64,000 nt of DNA from Shouchella oshimensis (GTDB lineage Bacteria > Bacillota > Bacilli > Bacillales > Bacillaceae_D). The translations under genes were made by a program, and so were the position numbers. Numbering within the stretch: the stretch's first letter is position 1; each line of letters starts with the position of its first letter. Shown here one piece after another: positions 1 to 8,112 of the stretch. The notes under the pieces are model-generated. The model was not told the DNA's origin and did not search any database. It saw only the letters and a list, made by a program, of their open reading frames with translations. The stretch is from NCBI RefSeq assembly GCF_002019765.1, contig NZ_KV917380.1, positions 2,452,667-2,516,666 on the forward strand. Reading direction: 5' to 3'.

Positions 1-131
1 TTACCTAAGTCTTCTGGGCATATTGCAATACGCCACCTATCCGCTTTTCGCCAAATGGGGTGGTCATTAAGATGTTGTTTAAAACGGTTAAAATCTTCTC
101 CTGTGTACGATTGATCGTCAACGATAAGCAT
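1..131 (-). CDS. Partial AMP-binding-like protein, third gene of siderophore operon (AsbC-like)
   Basis: Only the first 43 codons lie in the window; the gene runs off the left edge. The ATG at 131-129 follows a GGAGGG ribosome binding site with a 5-base gap and overlaps the end of the preceding synthetase gene by 14 bases, which suggests translational coupling. The visible protein begins MLIVDDQSYTGEDF and contains RWRIAICPED. That pattern (a short 'DQSYTGEDF' strand-helix, then an 'R.AIC' strand) resembles the N-terminus of acyl-adenylating enzymes. In petrobactin operons asbC, the 3,4-dihydroxybenzoate adenylating enzyme, follows asbA and asbB. That identity is inferred from position and these few residues. 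An overlapping 62-codon frame on the same strand is rejected because it lacks a ribosome binding site. Confidence 0.55.
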   Translation of the reverse strand, partial: MLIVDDQSYTGEDFNRFKQHLNDHPIWRKADRWRIAICPEDLG

Positions 132-1860
132 ACATACCCTCCAACTGAATAGGATTTCTTATCAAATGCCTGCACTCTTTCTCCCCAGTCCATTTCTTTT
201 TAAAAAGTGATTCTGTTGCCATCTTTTCCTTATGGAGATGAAAAGCATGTAAGCGTTCATTCATTTCGTTCTCTCTTTGCAAATAGCGCATCAGTGATAC
301 AGTAACAAAGTTCCAAAACCGGTCCTCTTTAAAATCAAGCTCACACTCTAACTGCCACGACAATTCAGTTAGGTTGTAAACAAATAGTGTGTCGACTATG
401 AGTTCACGAAGCGCTTCTGGAGAAGACATCCAATAATAATCGTCCACTGCACCTTCCTTAAAGCTTGAATGAATTTCGTGGAAATGAGGTATAGACTTTT
501 TCTCTTTCACATAAGGTTCGTAATATTCCAAACTCTCATGGAAGTCTCTTAAGAGCACACCAATCGGCCAATTTGTATCGGAAAGAATCAGAATCATGTT
601 TTGCCCATGAGCTTCTACTGCAATACCATGTATTAAACAGAGGTGAACAACAGGAGTAACGACTACCTCAATAAGCTGCTTTAGCCAAGCTTCTATCCCG
701 AAATCCTTAAGAAAAGGAGCGATAAATAAAGAGCCGTCTTTCTCTTTTAGAGAAAGTGCATTTAATGGGACAGCACGCTCGCCACTTTGCAACTGACTTT
801 GAACAGATTCTCGAAAAATCACATTGACATTCCCCATTATCGACGGATAATCACTTGGCTCATACGAAGCGCCAGCGTATTCTTTTAACAAACGGACATC
901 GTGTTGTTTGTGTAGAAAAGGATCTTGTGCAACAACTTCTTGAAGCCATCGCGATAAATGGGTAGCAGCTGCAACACTTTCTGGCTGAACCGTTCGCAAC
1001 GAAGAGGTATTGATCATTTGCAAGGGTAATTTCAACTGAGCTTGGAACGGATTGTCTTTGTTCATCACCGTTCGAATGGATTGTGATGCACCATAACAGT
1101 CACCGAAAGCACCAAGATAAAGAACATCTTTTGTTTCAATTGCTTCTTTTAACTCATTGTTTTGTAGTGTCTCCCATTGCCATGGATGTACTGGAAGTAT
1201 ACGATAGTCATACAACTGTCCTCCTGCTTGACACAACGCTTCTACAACTTTCTTCCATGTGTCAGAGCCGAATTCTTTTTGGAGAAAACTCTGCTCTTCC
1301 TCTGGATAATACGTGTGCACATCTTCTTTTTTTACGCCTAACCATACAAGAGAAAAGACGGCTCCTGCTTCATTTCCAAACGCTTGATGGTCTTCAAGGG
1401 AAAATCCTGTTCTAGCTTTAAAACAAGGGTGATAAGGGTGACCTTCTCCAATAGCCTCTTCCAACTGTTCATATGTAAGCATTCGTCTTGAGGGTGTCCC
1501 TCTTATGTATTCCTCATTCCAATTTGATAGGAAGACGGTTTGTGATAATTCAGCATAGAGGGCCTGACTTTTTTCAACTGATAATGCTGCATCTTCGACA
1601 ATATCCTTTATTCTAGGAAACGCTTGTCTACCAGAACGGGCGGACAAAAGCGGCATTCCCTGTATTCTGACTCGCTCAAAGGCAGAACGTTTTCCAAGAC
1701 ATTGATACATATGCTTTTTTCCTCTAATCGTAAAGATCTTCCATCCATTTTGTGCCGGTCTTTCGTCATAAGGTAACAACTGCTCGAACAAAATGGCTTC
1801 AAAGCATTGCCGAATAACACGTTGTTCCGCCTTACTTGGTAGATTAGATGGTTTCTGCAT
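118..1860 (-). CDS. asbB: IucA/IucC-family NRPS-independent siderophore synthetase (AsbB-like)
   Basis: A 580-residue enzyme of the IucA/IucC family, cytosolic ligases that join citrate or a citrate amide to a polyamine or hydroxamate using ATP. Family signatures are visible: QSIRTVMN (ATP-binding Ser-x-Arg-Thr loop, near residue 260), PVHPWQWE near residue 225 and EAHGQNMIL near residue 420. The length matches the usual 580-620 residues. The start overlaps the end of the upstream synthetase by 17 bases, so the two are translationally coupled. A pair of IucA/IucC proteins followed by a third gene matches petrobactin asbA-asbB-asbC. The symbol is a context-based proposal; the pair could instead make another citrate siderophore. 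The tandem Fur boxes upstream of the operon predict repression by iron. Confidence 0.7.
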   Translation of the reverse strand: MQKPSNLPSKAEQRVIRQCFEAILFEQLLPYDERPAQNGWKIFTIRGKKHMYQCLGKRSAFERVRIQGMPLLSARSGRQAFPRIKDIVEDAALSVEKSQALYAELSQTVFLSNWNEEYIRGTPSRRMLTYEQLEEAIGEGHPYHPCFKARTGFSLEDHQAFGNEAGAVFSLVWLGVKKEDVHTYYPEEEQSFLQKEFGSDTWKKVVEALCQAGGQLYDYRILPVHPWQWETLQNNELKEAIETKDVLYLGAFGDCYGASQSIRTVMNKDNPFQAQLKLPLQMINTSSLRTVQPESVAAATHLSRWLQEVVAQDPFLHKQHDVRLLKEYAGASYEPSDYPSIMGNVNVIFRESVQSQLQSGERAVPLNALSLKEKDGSLFIAPFLKDFGIEAWLKQLIEVVVTPVVHLCLIHGIAVEAHGQNMILILSDTNWPIGVLLRDFHESLEYYEPYVKEKKSIPHFHEIHSSFKEGAVDDYYWMSSPEALRELIVDTLFVYNLTELSWQLECELDFKEDRFWNFVTVSLMRYLQRENEMNERLHAFHLHKEKMATESLFKKKWTGEKECRHLIRNPIQLEGMYAYR

Positions 1861-3631
1861 GTTGTACCTCCAAACTCGTCACCGCTTGAAACGGATTCTG
1901 AACTTTCACATAAACAGCTTGTTCTAGTTCTTCTGCCAATTCATCCACATCATGAAAACGAGTAAGTAAATTTGCTTTAAATGCAAGCTCTGTTTTTACG
2001 AGTAAAACTTCTATAAATAAGCGTCCAGCACCGGAACATCTCTGACAACATTGTTTCAATGCCTCTTTTAGCACCTTTAAGAGCTGTCTCTCACACATTA
2101 AGCCATCCGCACCAAAACGGTGGATCACGGCAAATGCTTGATTCATGATCAAGTAATACGTAAATCGATTTTGAATAACCTCATCGTCATAAAAGAGCCC
2201 TTCTGTTTTTTGCAACTCTGGTACTAGCGAAAGTAAGCTTTGTCTATATGATTCTGCTAAGTAATAGCCTTGATTGTCCCGGTAATAATACATTGTTGGG
2301 TAGCCATTGTGGATATCAAGCAAACTATTTTGCTGATGAGCTTCTAGGGCAATTCCAAGTTCGTCATACAGCGAAATGAGTGGAAAAATGGCCCTTTCAA
2401 CATAAGCTCGAAACCATTTCTCACTTATCATGCGGTAAGAGGATCGTTCTTTTAAAGCAAGTTCCTTAATGATTGTTGCTAATTTTGAATCACTTCCTGG
2501 TAAAGGATCTTGAACAAGTGCCGCGATCGTCGTAACGCCCCTACCACCATTTTGAAAAGGATTAGAGCGAACAATGGTTTCAAATCCTGATTCTTTCACT
2601 CCTGGCAGACGAACGGCTAAGTATGCTGGATCATGAATAAATCGGCATGTCTTGCTTTTCCATCTTGCTTTTTGTAGTACTTTTCCAACAATAAGACCTG
2701 CTCGTAGTTCATGCTGCTTATTCACTCTAAGAGAGTTGGTTACTTTTACTGGTATAGAGAATTTAAACATCCAGTTACTTTCTTCGTTAAACACCGTTCT
2801 GATTGAAGATGTAGCAGTGTACCATTTACCACAAGGTCCTTTGTCTTGAATAAGACCCGTTTGGATTGCTTTACGAATATGAGGCTGTTCTAATAAATAG
2901 TGTGCTTGTAATGGATGCATCGGAAAAGGAAACCATTTTTCATCAATCCTTTGCACATCTGTTTCTTCATAGACAATGTCCCATACACTTTTATCTAAAA
3001 TGGACTCATATTGCATAATCGTATGATGCACATAAAAGTAATACAGTTGAAAGCGACCTTTTAACTCAGGTGCATAAGCAGCATGCTGCCAATAAGCCAT
3101 TCCTTGTCTACTTTTAGGCGTTGGGTGTAGCCAATGACCAAATAATAGCGACTGCTCCGCATCGATAAATGTTTGATTTGGATCATGAACGTCCTCACCT
3201 GTTGCGAGCCGTTCTTCTAAATATGTACACATCGAGTGATAACTTTCTAGCATGCGAACGAGGCACTCATCGAAACAAGATCTTTTTGACTCTCCACTAT
3301 GAACCGCTTGCAAATGTAGCTCTTGAATAAGGAGGATTAAAACAGACAGCGGCTCTTCTTGATCCCATCCGGTCTCATCATCCCCCTTCAAAATTGTTCC
3401 AAACGAGTGGCGCCCTACGAACGAACGATACAGAATCTCCATTCGTAAACTAACACGCTGGTGGGGAAGATTAATTTCTAGCATCTGTTCAGTTTGTAAT
3501 TTCGTCCTGTGCCTTGATTGGCCATTTTTGGAAACCGGCAAAAGCTCCCCACTTGACGTTTCCTTAATATAACTGTTTACAAAAGCTTTCAAAGAGGCAT
3601 TTTCAGCGATACGCTTTGCAGAATGCTGCAT
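1844..3631 (-). CDS. asbA: IucA/IucC-family NRPS-independent siderophore synthetase (AsbA-like)
   Basis: First gene of the siderophore operon, 595 residues, same family as the next gene. It shows TSSIRTVFNEES (ATP loop), FPMHPLQAHYLL and EAHQQNSLL in the expected order. The N-terminus (MQHSAKRIAENASLKAFVNSYIKE) resembles what I recall of AsbA from Bacillus anthracis, which condenses citrate with spermidine in petrobactin synthesis. The ATG has AGGAAACC-like purines upstream and lies just downstream of two Fur-box-like palindromes, so iron repression is expected. The product would act in the cytoplasm; no export or uptake gene for the siderophore is in the window. Family assignment is secure; the AsbA role is an inference. 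Confidence 0.72.
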   Translation of the reverse strand: MQHSAKRIAENASLKAFVNSYIKETSSGELLPVSKNGQSRHRTKLQTEQMLEINLPHQRVSLRMEILYRSFVGRHSFGTILKGDDETGWDQEEPLSVLILLIQELHLQAVHSGESKRSCFDECLVRMLESYHSMCTYLEERLATGEDVHDPNQTFIDAEQSLLFGHWLHPTPKSRQGMAYWQHAAYAPELKGRFQLYYFYVHHTIMQYESILDKSVWDIVYEETDVQRIDEKWFPFPMHPLQAHYLLEQPHIRKAIQTGLIQDKGPCGKWYTATSSIRTVFNEESNWMFKFSIPVKVTNSLRVNKQHELRAGLIVGKVLQKARWKSKTCRFIHDPAYLAVRLPGVKESGFETIVRSNPFQNGGRGVTTIAALVQDPLPGSDSKLATIIKELALKERSSYRMISEKWFRAYVERAIFPLISLYDELGIALEAHQQNSLLDIHNGYPTMYYYRDNQGYYLAESYRQSLLSLVPELQKTEGLFYDDEVIQNRFTYYLIMNQAFAVIHRFGADGLMCERQLLKVLKEALKQCCQRCSGAGRLFIEVLLVKTELAFKANLLTRFHDVDELAEELEQAVYVKVQNPFQAVTSLEVQHAETI

Positions 3632-3657
3632 GAAGGTTTCCTTCCTCTCTAATTAAT

Positions 3658-3680
3658 TGAAATTGATTCTCAATTAATTT
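3658..3680. promoter_or_regulatory. Fur box, promoter-proximal
   Basis: Sequence tgaaattgattctcaatta is an imperfect 7-1-7 inverted repeat close to the Bacillus Fur consensus TGATAATNATTATCA. It lies about 30 bases upstream of the asbA-like start, so Fur bound here would block transcription of the siderophore operon. Confidence 0.6.
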
Positions 3681-3733
3681 CAAAAATAATGATCGCATAT
3701 AATGTTCAAGCGATCTATTTAGTTCCATTATAA

Positions 3734-3748
3734 TGAAAATGATTCTCA
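3734..3748. promoter_or_regulatory. Fur box, promoter-distal, near consensus
   Basis: tgaaaatgattctca fits the 7-1-7 Fur consensus with only two mismatches, and the symmetry extends outward (taatgaaaat...ctcattatc, about 3731-3753). It is roughly 100 bases upstream of the first siderophore gene and about 55 bases from the proximal box. Confidence 0.75.
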
Positions 3749-3800
3749 TTATCAATATTTTTTTGAATATCCTTCCATATCCCTATTTCTATGTAACGAT

Positions 3801-3839
3801 ATAAAAAGAGAACCACCCGATCTATGGGCAGTTCTCTTA
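3801..3839 (-). terminator. Terminator of the opuC-like operon
   Basis: Read on the minus strand, stem AGAGAAC/GTTCTCT with an inner CCC/GGG pairing is followed by TTTTTAT. It starts 5 bases after the last permease gene, so it ends the osmoprotectant operon before the siderophore promoter region. Confidence 0.8.
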
Positions 3840-3844
3840 CTGAT

Positions 3845-4498
3845 TTATGCGGAAGAACGATTGGCAGGATTTAAGCGACGCTCAATTGAACCTAATACAA
3901 TATCAGCCAATATAGCCATCACAGCTGTGGGAATAGCACCTGCAAGAATGATAGCTGTACCATCCGTTGCATTTGTACCACGGACAATAATAGCTCCAAG
4001 CCCTCCTGCCCCTACGAATGTACCCACAGCTACAATGCCAATACCAATGACAAGCGCTGTTCGTATTCCTGCCATGATAACACTTATGGCGAGAGGAAAT
4101 TCTACTTTCCCTAGTAATTGAAATTTGGTCATTCCCGATGCATAAGCCGCTTCAATCACACTTTTATCTACCCCTCTAATTCCAACATACGTATTTTGAA
4201 TAATCGGTAGCAACGAATAAAAGAAAACGGTTGTAATTACTGTTGTCGTCCCAAGCCCCATAACCACCATTGTAATGGCCATGAACCCTAATACTGGAAT
4301 CGTTTGAATAATACTACCAAACGATAGCACCCAGCCGCTAATCCTACCATACTTCGCAATGAGAATGCCGACAGGTATTGCTACGATCGCAGCAAACAAA
4401 ACACCATAAGCAGCCATTAAGAAGTGACGATAAAATTCCTCCCAAATATAAAAACCATTTTGAGAAATATACGTAACCAACTGGTCAAAAAACGCCAT
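3845..4498 (-). CDS. opuCD: Osmoprotectant ABC transporter permease (OpuCD-like)
   Basis: Inner-membrane permease of about 217 residues with five or six hydrophobic segments and the binding-protein-dependent permease signature (EAAYASGMTKFQLLGKVEFPLA, the EAA loop contacting the ATPase). Fourth gene of an opuCA-CB-CC-CD set. The ATG at 4498 overlaps the stop of the binding-protein gene and sits 7 bases after GGAGG; a GTG one codon upstream is the alternative. OpuC systems import glycine betaine, carnitine and related compounds during osmotic stress. Here the neighbouring carnitine-degradation genes make carnitine a likely substrate. Confidence 0.88.
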   Translation of the reverse strand: MAFFDQLVTYISQNGFYIWEEFYRHFLMAAYGVLFAAIVAIPVGILIAKYGRISGWVLSFGSIIQTIPVLGFMAITMVVMGLGTTTVITTVFFYSLLPIIQNTYVGIRGVDKSVIEAAYASGMTKFQLLGKVEFPLAISVIMAGIRTALVIGIGIVAVGTFVGAGGLGAIIVRGTNATDGTAIILAGAIPTAVMAILADIVLGSIERRLNPANRSSA

Positions 4499-5421
4499 CA
4501 CGCACCCTCCTCTTGAACTGCTTTGTCTTCGTAATAGTTGTTTTCTTCTAATAAATCCTTCGCAATTGTTGCAGGACCAATCAGTTCAACATCTGCTAAA
4601 TAGTTCATTTCCTGCATATCTTCCGTTGTAACAATAGTTGCTAACTTGTCTAGAATCGTTAATAGTTCTGGGTGATCTTCTATAACTTCATTACGAATAA
4701 CAGGAGACGCATCATACGGTGGAAAAAAATCATCTTCTAATACAACTAAATCGTAAGCCGCAATTCGTCCATCAGAAGAATACGCAAGTACGGCATCCAT
4801 GTTACCTGATGCAGCTGCATCATAAACGAGTCCTACTGACATCGGATACACATTTCCAAATTCAAAATGAGTTTCGGTAAAAGCTTGGTAGCCATCTCCT
4901 TGACGATTCACCCATGAATTGTCGACACCGAAATTCATTTCCGCCGCAAATGGTCGTAAATCTTCTACATGCTCAATGCCATGCTCTTCCGCAAAATCAC
5001 CAGTGATGGAAATGGTATAGCTGTTTTCGAAACCGTAGGAGTCGCCCCACGTCTGGTTAAATTGTTCCTGAAATTCTCTTTGGACAATTTCCATTGCTTC
5101 ATCAGGATCTGTAATATCTGGCATGTTAAGGGCACCAGCTATATCTGTTCCTGTATAGCGTGTTGCCGTAATATCCACTTCCTCTTGTAACATAGCTTGG
5201 TGTTGCACAATGGATGATCCTAAGTTTGTAATTAATTCTGTTTCAAGATCGGTATAGTGCTCAATCATTTGCGAAACAACATGCCCCCATATTTCTGATT
5301 CCACTGTATTTATTGTTCCAATCCGTATCGTATTTTCAGAAGGTCCACTTAATCCTGGTAAGGAACAACCTGAAAAGACGAGTAGCGGGGCAAGGAACAA
5401 AGAGACTCTATGCTTCTTCAT
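4498..5421 (-). CDS. opuCC: Osmoprotectant ABC transporter substrate-binding lipoprotein (OpuCC-like)
   Basis: About 307 residues starting MKKHRVSLFLAPLLVFSGCS: a short basic region, a hydrophobic segment and a lipobox with Cys near residue 19, so it should be a lipoprotein on the outer face of the membrane. The remainder (IRIGTINTVESE...) is an OpuAC/ProX-type quaternary-ammonium binding domain. The start is the ATG at 5421, 8 bases after AGGAG; an in-frame TTG six codons upstream overlaps that ribosome binding site. Third gene of the operon, coupled to both neighbours. It determines substrate specificity; which betaine or carnitine it binds cannot be read from sequence alone. Confidence 0.87.
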   Translation of the reverse strand: MKKHRVSLFLAPLLVFSGCSLPGLSGPSENTIRIGTINTVESEIWGHVVSQMIEHYTDLETELITNLGSSIVQHQAMLQEEVDITATRYTGTDIAGALNMPDITDPDEAMEIVQREFQEQFNQTWGDSYGFENSYTISITGDFAEEHGIEHVEDLRPFAAEMNFGVDNSWVNRQGDGYQAFTETHFEFGNVYPMSVGLVYDAAASGNMDAVLAYSSDGRIAAYDLVVLEDDFFPPYDASPVIRNEVIEDHPELLTILDKLATIVTTEDMQEMNYLADVELIGPATIAKDLLEENNYYEDKAVQEEGA

Positions 5422-5435
5422 CTTGCGTTCTCCTC

Positions 5436-6089
5436 TCAAGCAGTTTCTTTTTCTCGGTATGCTTTTGGTGTTAGTTTTTTTTCTAAAGCAGACAGTCCCC
5501 AGCTAGCAAGCAATGCTAAAATCGTGGCAGGAACCGTTCCTAAAATAATAAGCTCCGGTTTGTAAAGGTTTAAGCCATCAAAAATCAAATCACCTAAACC
5601 GCCACCACCAATAAAGGCCGCTAACGTTGCCCAACCAATTAAGTAAACTGTTGCAAAACGGATTCCAGACATAATGACAGGTAGAGCAATTGGAAGTTCA
5701 ATTTTTCGTATTAGCTCCAAGTTGTTCATTCCCATTCCTCTTCCAGCCTCTACTAGCTTTGAATCAACCTCTTTCACACCCGTATACGTATTCCGTAAAA
5801 TTGGCAAAACAGAATAGATAAACAAAGCGACAATAGCAGGTGCTGTTCCGACGCCAAGAAAAGGCATAAGAAAAGCTAAAATAGCCAAACTAGGAATTGT
5901 TTGTAAAATCCCGACAAACGAAATGATTCGATCCGCCACTTTAGGAATTCGCGTTAACAAAACTCCAGCTGGCACGGCAGCCATAACGCCTAGTAGAATT
6001 GCAAAAAATGAAATATAAATATGTTCGCCTGTTTTCTCAAGTAATTCCCAACCGTAAGAAGACAGGGTTGATGTGATTGCGTCAATCAT
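5436..6089 (-). CDS. opuCB: Osmoprotectant ABC transporter permease (OpuCB-like)
   Basis: A 217-residue membrane protein, paralogous to the other permease of this operon and the same length. It carries an EAA-loop-like region (EAGRGMGMNNLELIRKIELPIALP) in the C-terminal half and several hydrophobic helices. It would form the heterodimeric channel with the OpuCD-like protein. It lies 17 bases after the ATPase gene, and GGGAGG is present 11 bases before its ATG. Confidence 0.88.
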   Translation of the reverse strand: MIDAITSTLSSYGWELLEKTGEHIYISFFAILLGVMAAVPAGVLLTRIPKVADRIISFVGILQTIPSLAILAFLMPFLGVGTAPAIVALFIYSVLPILRNTYTGVKEVDSKLVEAGRGMGMNNLELIRKIELPIALPVIMSGIRFATVYLIGWATLAAFIGGGGLGDLIFDGLNLYKPELIILGTVPATILALLASWGLSALEKKLTPKAYREKETA

Positions 6090-6106
6090 GTTCTATTCTG
6101 CCTCCC

Positions 6107-7273
6107 TTAAAGTACGGTTTCAGTGTGATCCGGTGATGTGTCTAAATTCGAACCTTCACCCCAAATCGTGTCATAGACCATATCGGCTAGTGTAGCGCGT
6201 GTAACGATGCCAACTAAAGTCTGGTCATCTGCTATTACTGGTACATATTTACTTCCCCGTCGTAACATTCTCCGCATTGTGTCACGTAGTAAGCTACCTT
6301 TCATCACCGAATAGATGTCACTTTCCATTGCCTCTGATACGTACGTTTTCTTTCTAAAGCTCGCGTCAATCATCTCAATATCCACATAGCCTTTTAAACG
6401 ATAGGAACCGTCAACAACTAATACAGAATCGACACGTGACTCGCGCATTTTTTGAATGGCATCCTTCAGTGTTGTATCTTCTGTTACCGTAACGGGATGT
6501 TCATTAATAATTTGTTCTACTCTAGTTACATCAGGTCGACTCTGTAGTAAACGATCCTTACCAATAAAGTCTTCAACGAATTGATTTACTGGATTTCTTA
6601 AAATGTCATCTGGCGTTCCAACTTGAACAATTTCTCCTTGGTTCATAATCACAATTTTGTCAGCAAGCTTAATCGCTTCGTCCATATCATGGGTAACAAA
6701 AACAATGGTTTTATCCATTTCTTTTTGGAGCTTTTTAAATTCATCTTGTAGCGCATCTCTTGTAATCGGATCAAGTGCACCAAACGGCTCGTCCATCAAA
6801 ATGAGGGGAGGGTCCACAGCTAATGCTCTTAAAACACCAATTCGCTGCTGCTGTCCTCCACTAAGCTCATGGGGATAGCGCTGCAGAAAGCTTTCTGGCA
6901 AGTCTACGATTTTAATTAGCTCTTCTGCTCTCGCTTGTTGCCGTTTTTTATCCCATTTTAGTAGAGAGCCAACAAGGGAGATATTTTCGCCTACTGTCAT
7001 ATGAGGTATGAGCCCAATCTGTTGAATGACATACCCGATTGAACGACGGAGATGCACCGGATCTTGATCTAACACATTCTTTCCATTTAAAAAGATTTTG
7101 CCTTCAGATGGCTCTTGTAGCCGATTAATCATTTTCATTGTTGTTGTTTTACCGCATCCACTCGGTCCAATAAACACAACAAACTCGCCTTTTTCAACTT
7201 TTAAATTCATGTTTTGTACTGCAGGTTTTCCATTATCGTTATATTTCTTAACAACGTCTTTGAATTCTAACAC
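6107..7273 (-). CDS. opuCA: Osmoprotectant ABC transporter ATP-binding protein with CBS pair (OpuCA-like)
   Basis: ATPase of the importer, about 388 residues. Walker A GPSGCGKTT near residue 37, ABC signature LSGGQQQR near 137, Walker B LILMDEP near 158, then a C-terminal pair of CBS domains (about 260-375). The CBS pair is typical of OpuCA/OpuAA and is where c-di-AMP acts in related Firmicutes importers. I chose GTG at 7273 (protein starts MLEFKDVVKKY), which lies 7 bases after GGAGGT. The in-frame ATG at 7288 overlaps that ribosome binding site and would add MEVWN. First gene of the operon. A TATAAT sequence at 7323-7318 (minus strand) is a candidate -10 element. Confidence 0.9.
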   Translation of the reverse strand: MLEFKDVVKKYNDNGKPAVQNMNLKVEKGEFVVFIGPSGCGKTTTMKMINRLQEPSEGKIFLNGKNVLDQDPVHLRRSIGYVIQQIGLIPHMTVGENISLVGSLLKWDKKRQQARAEELIKIVDLPESFLQRYPHELSGGQQQRIGVLRALAVDPPLILMDEPFGALDPITRDALQDEFKKLQKEMDKTIVFVTHDMDEAIKLADKIVIMNQGEIVQVGTPDDILRNPVNQFVEDFIGKDRLLQSRPDVTRVEQIINEHPVTVTEDTTLKDAIQKMRESRVDSVLVVDGSYRLKGYVDIEMIDASFRKKTYVSEAMESDIYSVMKGSLLRDTMRRMLRRGSKYVPVIADDQTLVGIVTRATLADMVYDTIWGEGSNLDTSPDHTETVL

Positions 7274-7317
7274 GTTCCATACCTCCATCTATTTCCGCTC
7301 TAGTTGCGCACTTCTAA

Positions 7318-7323
7318 ATTATA
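7318..7323 (-). promoter_or_regulatory. Candidate -10 element of the opuC-like operon
   Basis: Perfect TATAAT on the minus strand, 45 bases upstream of the opuCA-like start codon. The -35 position has only a weak match (TTCTTT at about 7341-7346), so the promoter may need help from the palindrome just upstream or be recognised weakly. Confidence 0.45.
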
Positions 7324-7370
7324 GGCAAGGTGCAAATAAAAAAGAAAATCCCATAATAGTGAAAAACAAC

Positions 7371-7406
7371 GTAAACTTTGTGCAATTTAAATTGCACAAA
7401 GTTTAC
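7371..7406. promoter_or_regulatory. Perfect 36-bp palindrome, candidate operator of the GbsR-type regulator
   Basis: The half-site gtaaactttgtgcaattt is followed at once by its exact reverse complement, with no mismatch over 18+18 bases. It sits in the 251-base divergent region between the importer operon and the gbsR-like/carnitine operon. GbsR-type repressors bind long inverted repeats near the genes they control, so this is the natural operator candidate. It lies upstream of both predicted start regions rather than over a clear -10. Confidence 0.65.
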
Positions 7407-7524
7407 AAAGGGATCTATCTTACAATAACTCGTTTTTTCTCCCAAATGCTCTATCACTTGTCTTTTTAACTTTTCGTTTGACTATGGTACAGTTGTATCT
7501 GATTTGATAGGAGGAGGTTGGGCT

Positions 7525-8112
7525 GTGTCAGAGTCTAAAGATCAAGAGCTTCTTAATGAACTGCAAGCATGTGAAAATTTAATTTCTGATCGTGTTGCAA
7601 ATAACATGGAAACCTTTGGCGTTTCGTCTACCGTTGGTCGGTTACTTGGCATTATTTATATGAATCGACAGGCAATGACCCTTGATGAATTAGCTGCTAA
7701 AACAGGAATGAGCAAGACCAGAATGAGTCAAGTTATGCGTCAAATGATTTCTTTAAATATTGCTGAAAAAGAATTTGTAAAAGGAAGCCGTAAAGAGTAT
7801 TACAATGTGGAAAGTGATTATGTACAAACCTTTATCTCCCTTTTCACCACTAGTTGGAAAGAAGTAATCACACGAAACATGGCCCTTGAACGGCGCTTGC
7901 GGGACAAATTAAGTGCGATTGAGGAAGACATGGAACAGCATGCATCAGCCGAAATCCTGAAAAAGCATCAAATGATGGAAAAAGAACTAGATGATTGGAC
8001 GAATTATTATAATTGGATTGACCGCCTTGTTGACTTTTTTGAAACAGGCGAGATTTTTCAATACGTACCAATTCACCCATACTCAAAGGAGGCAAAAAAA
8101 GATGACATCTAA
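7525..8112 (+). CDS. GbsR/MarR-family transcriptional regulator
   Basis: About 195 residues with a winged-helix domain in the first half (TLDELAAKTGMSKTRMSQVMRQMISLNIAEKEFVKGSRKEYYNV, roughly residues 55-105) followed by a helical region, as in GbsR and OpcR of Bacillus. GbsR senses choline and controls choline uptake and oxidation; OpcR controls opuC. The start is GTG at 7525, 7 bases after GGAGGAGG; an upstream in-frame TTG at 7504 lies before this site. It is the first gene of an operon with three carnitine-catabolism genes and is divergent from the opuC-like importer, so it probably represses one or both units and responds to carnitine or an intermediate. The ligand is inferred from context. 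Confidence 0.85.
   Translation: MSESKDQELLNELQACENLISDRVANNMETFGVSSTVGRLLGIIYMNRQAMTLDELAAKTGMSKTRMSQVMRQMISLNIAEKEFVKGSRKEYYNVESDYVQTFISLFTTSWKEVITRNMALERRLRDKLSAIEEDMEQHASAEILKKHQMMEKELDDWTNYYNWIDRLVDFFETGEIFQYVPIHPYSKEAKKDDI

Noticed and set aside
5-193. 62-codon minus-strand frame at the left edge
   Set aside because: No ribosome binding site and overlaps the true gene end; the frame starting at 131 has GGAGGG and a better protein.
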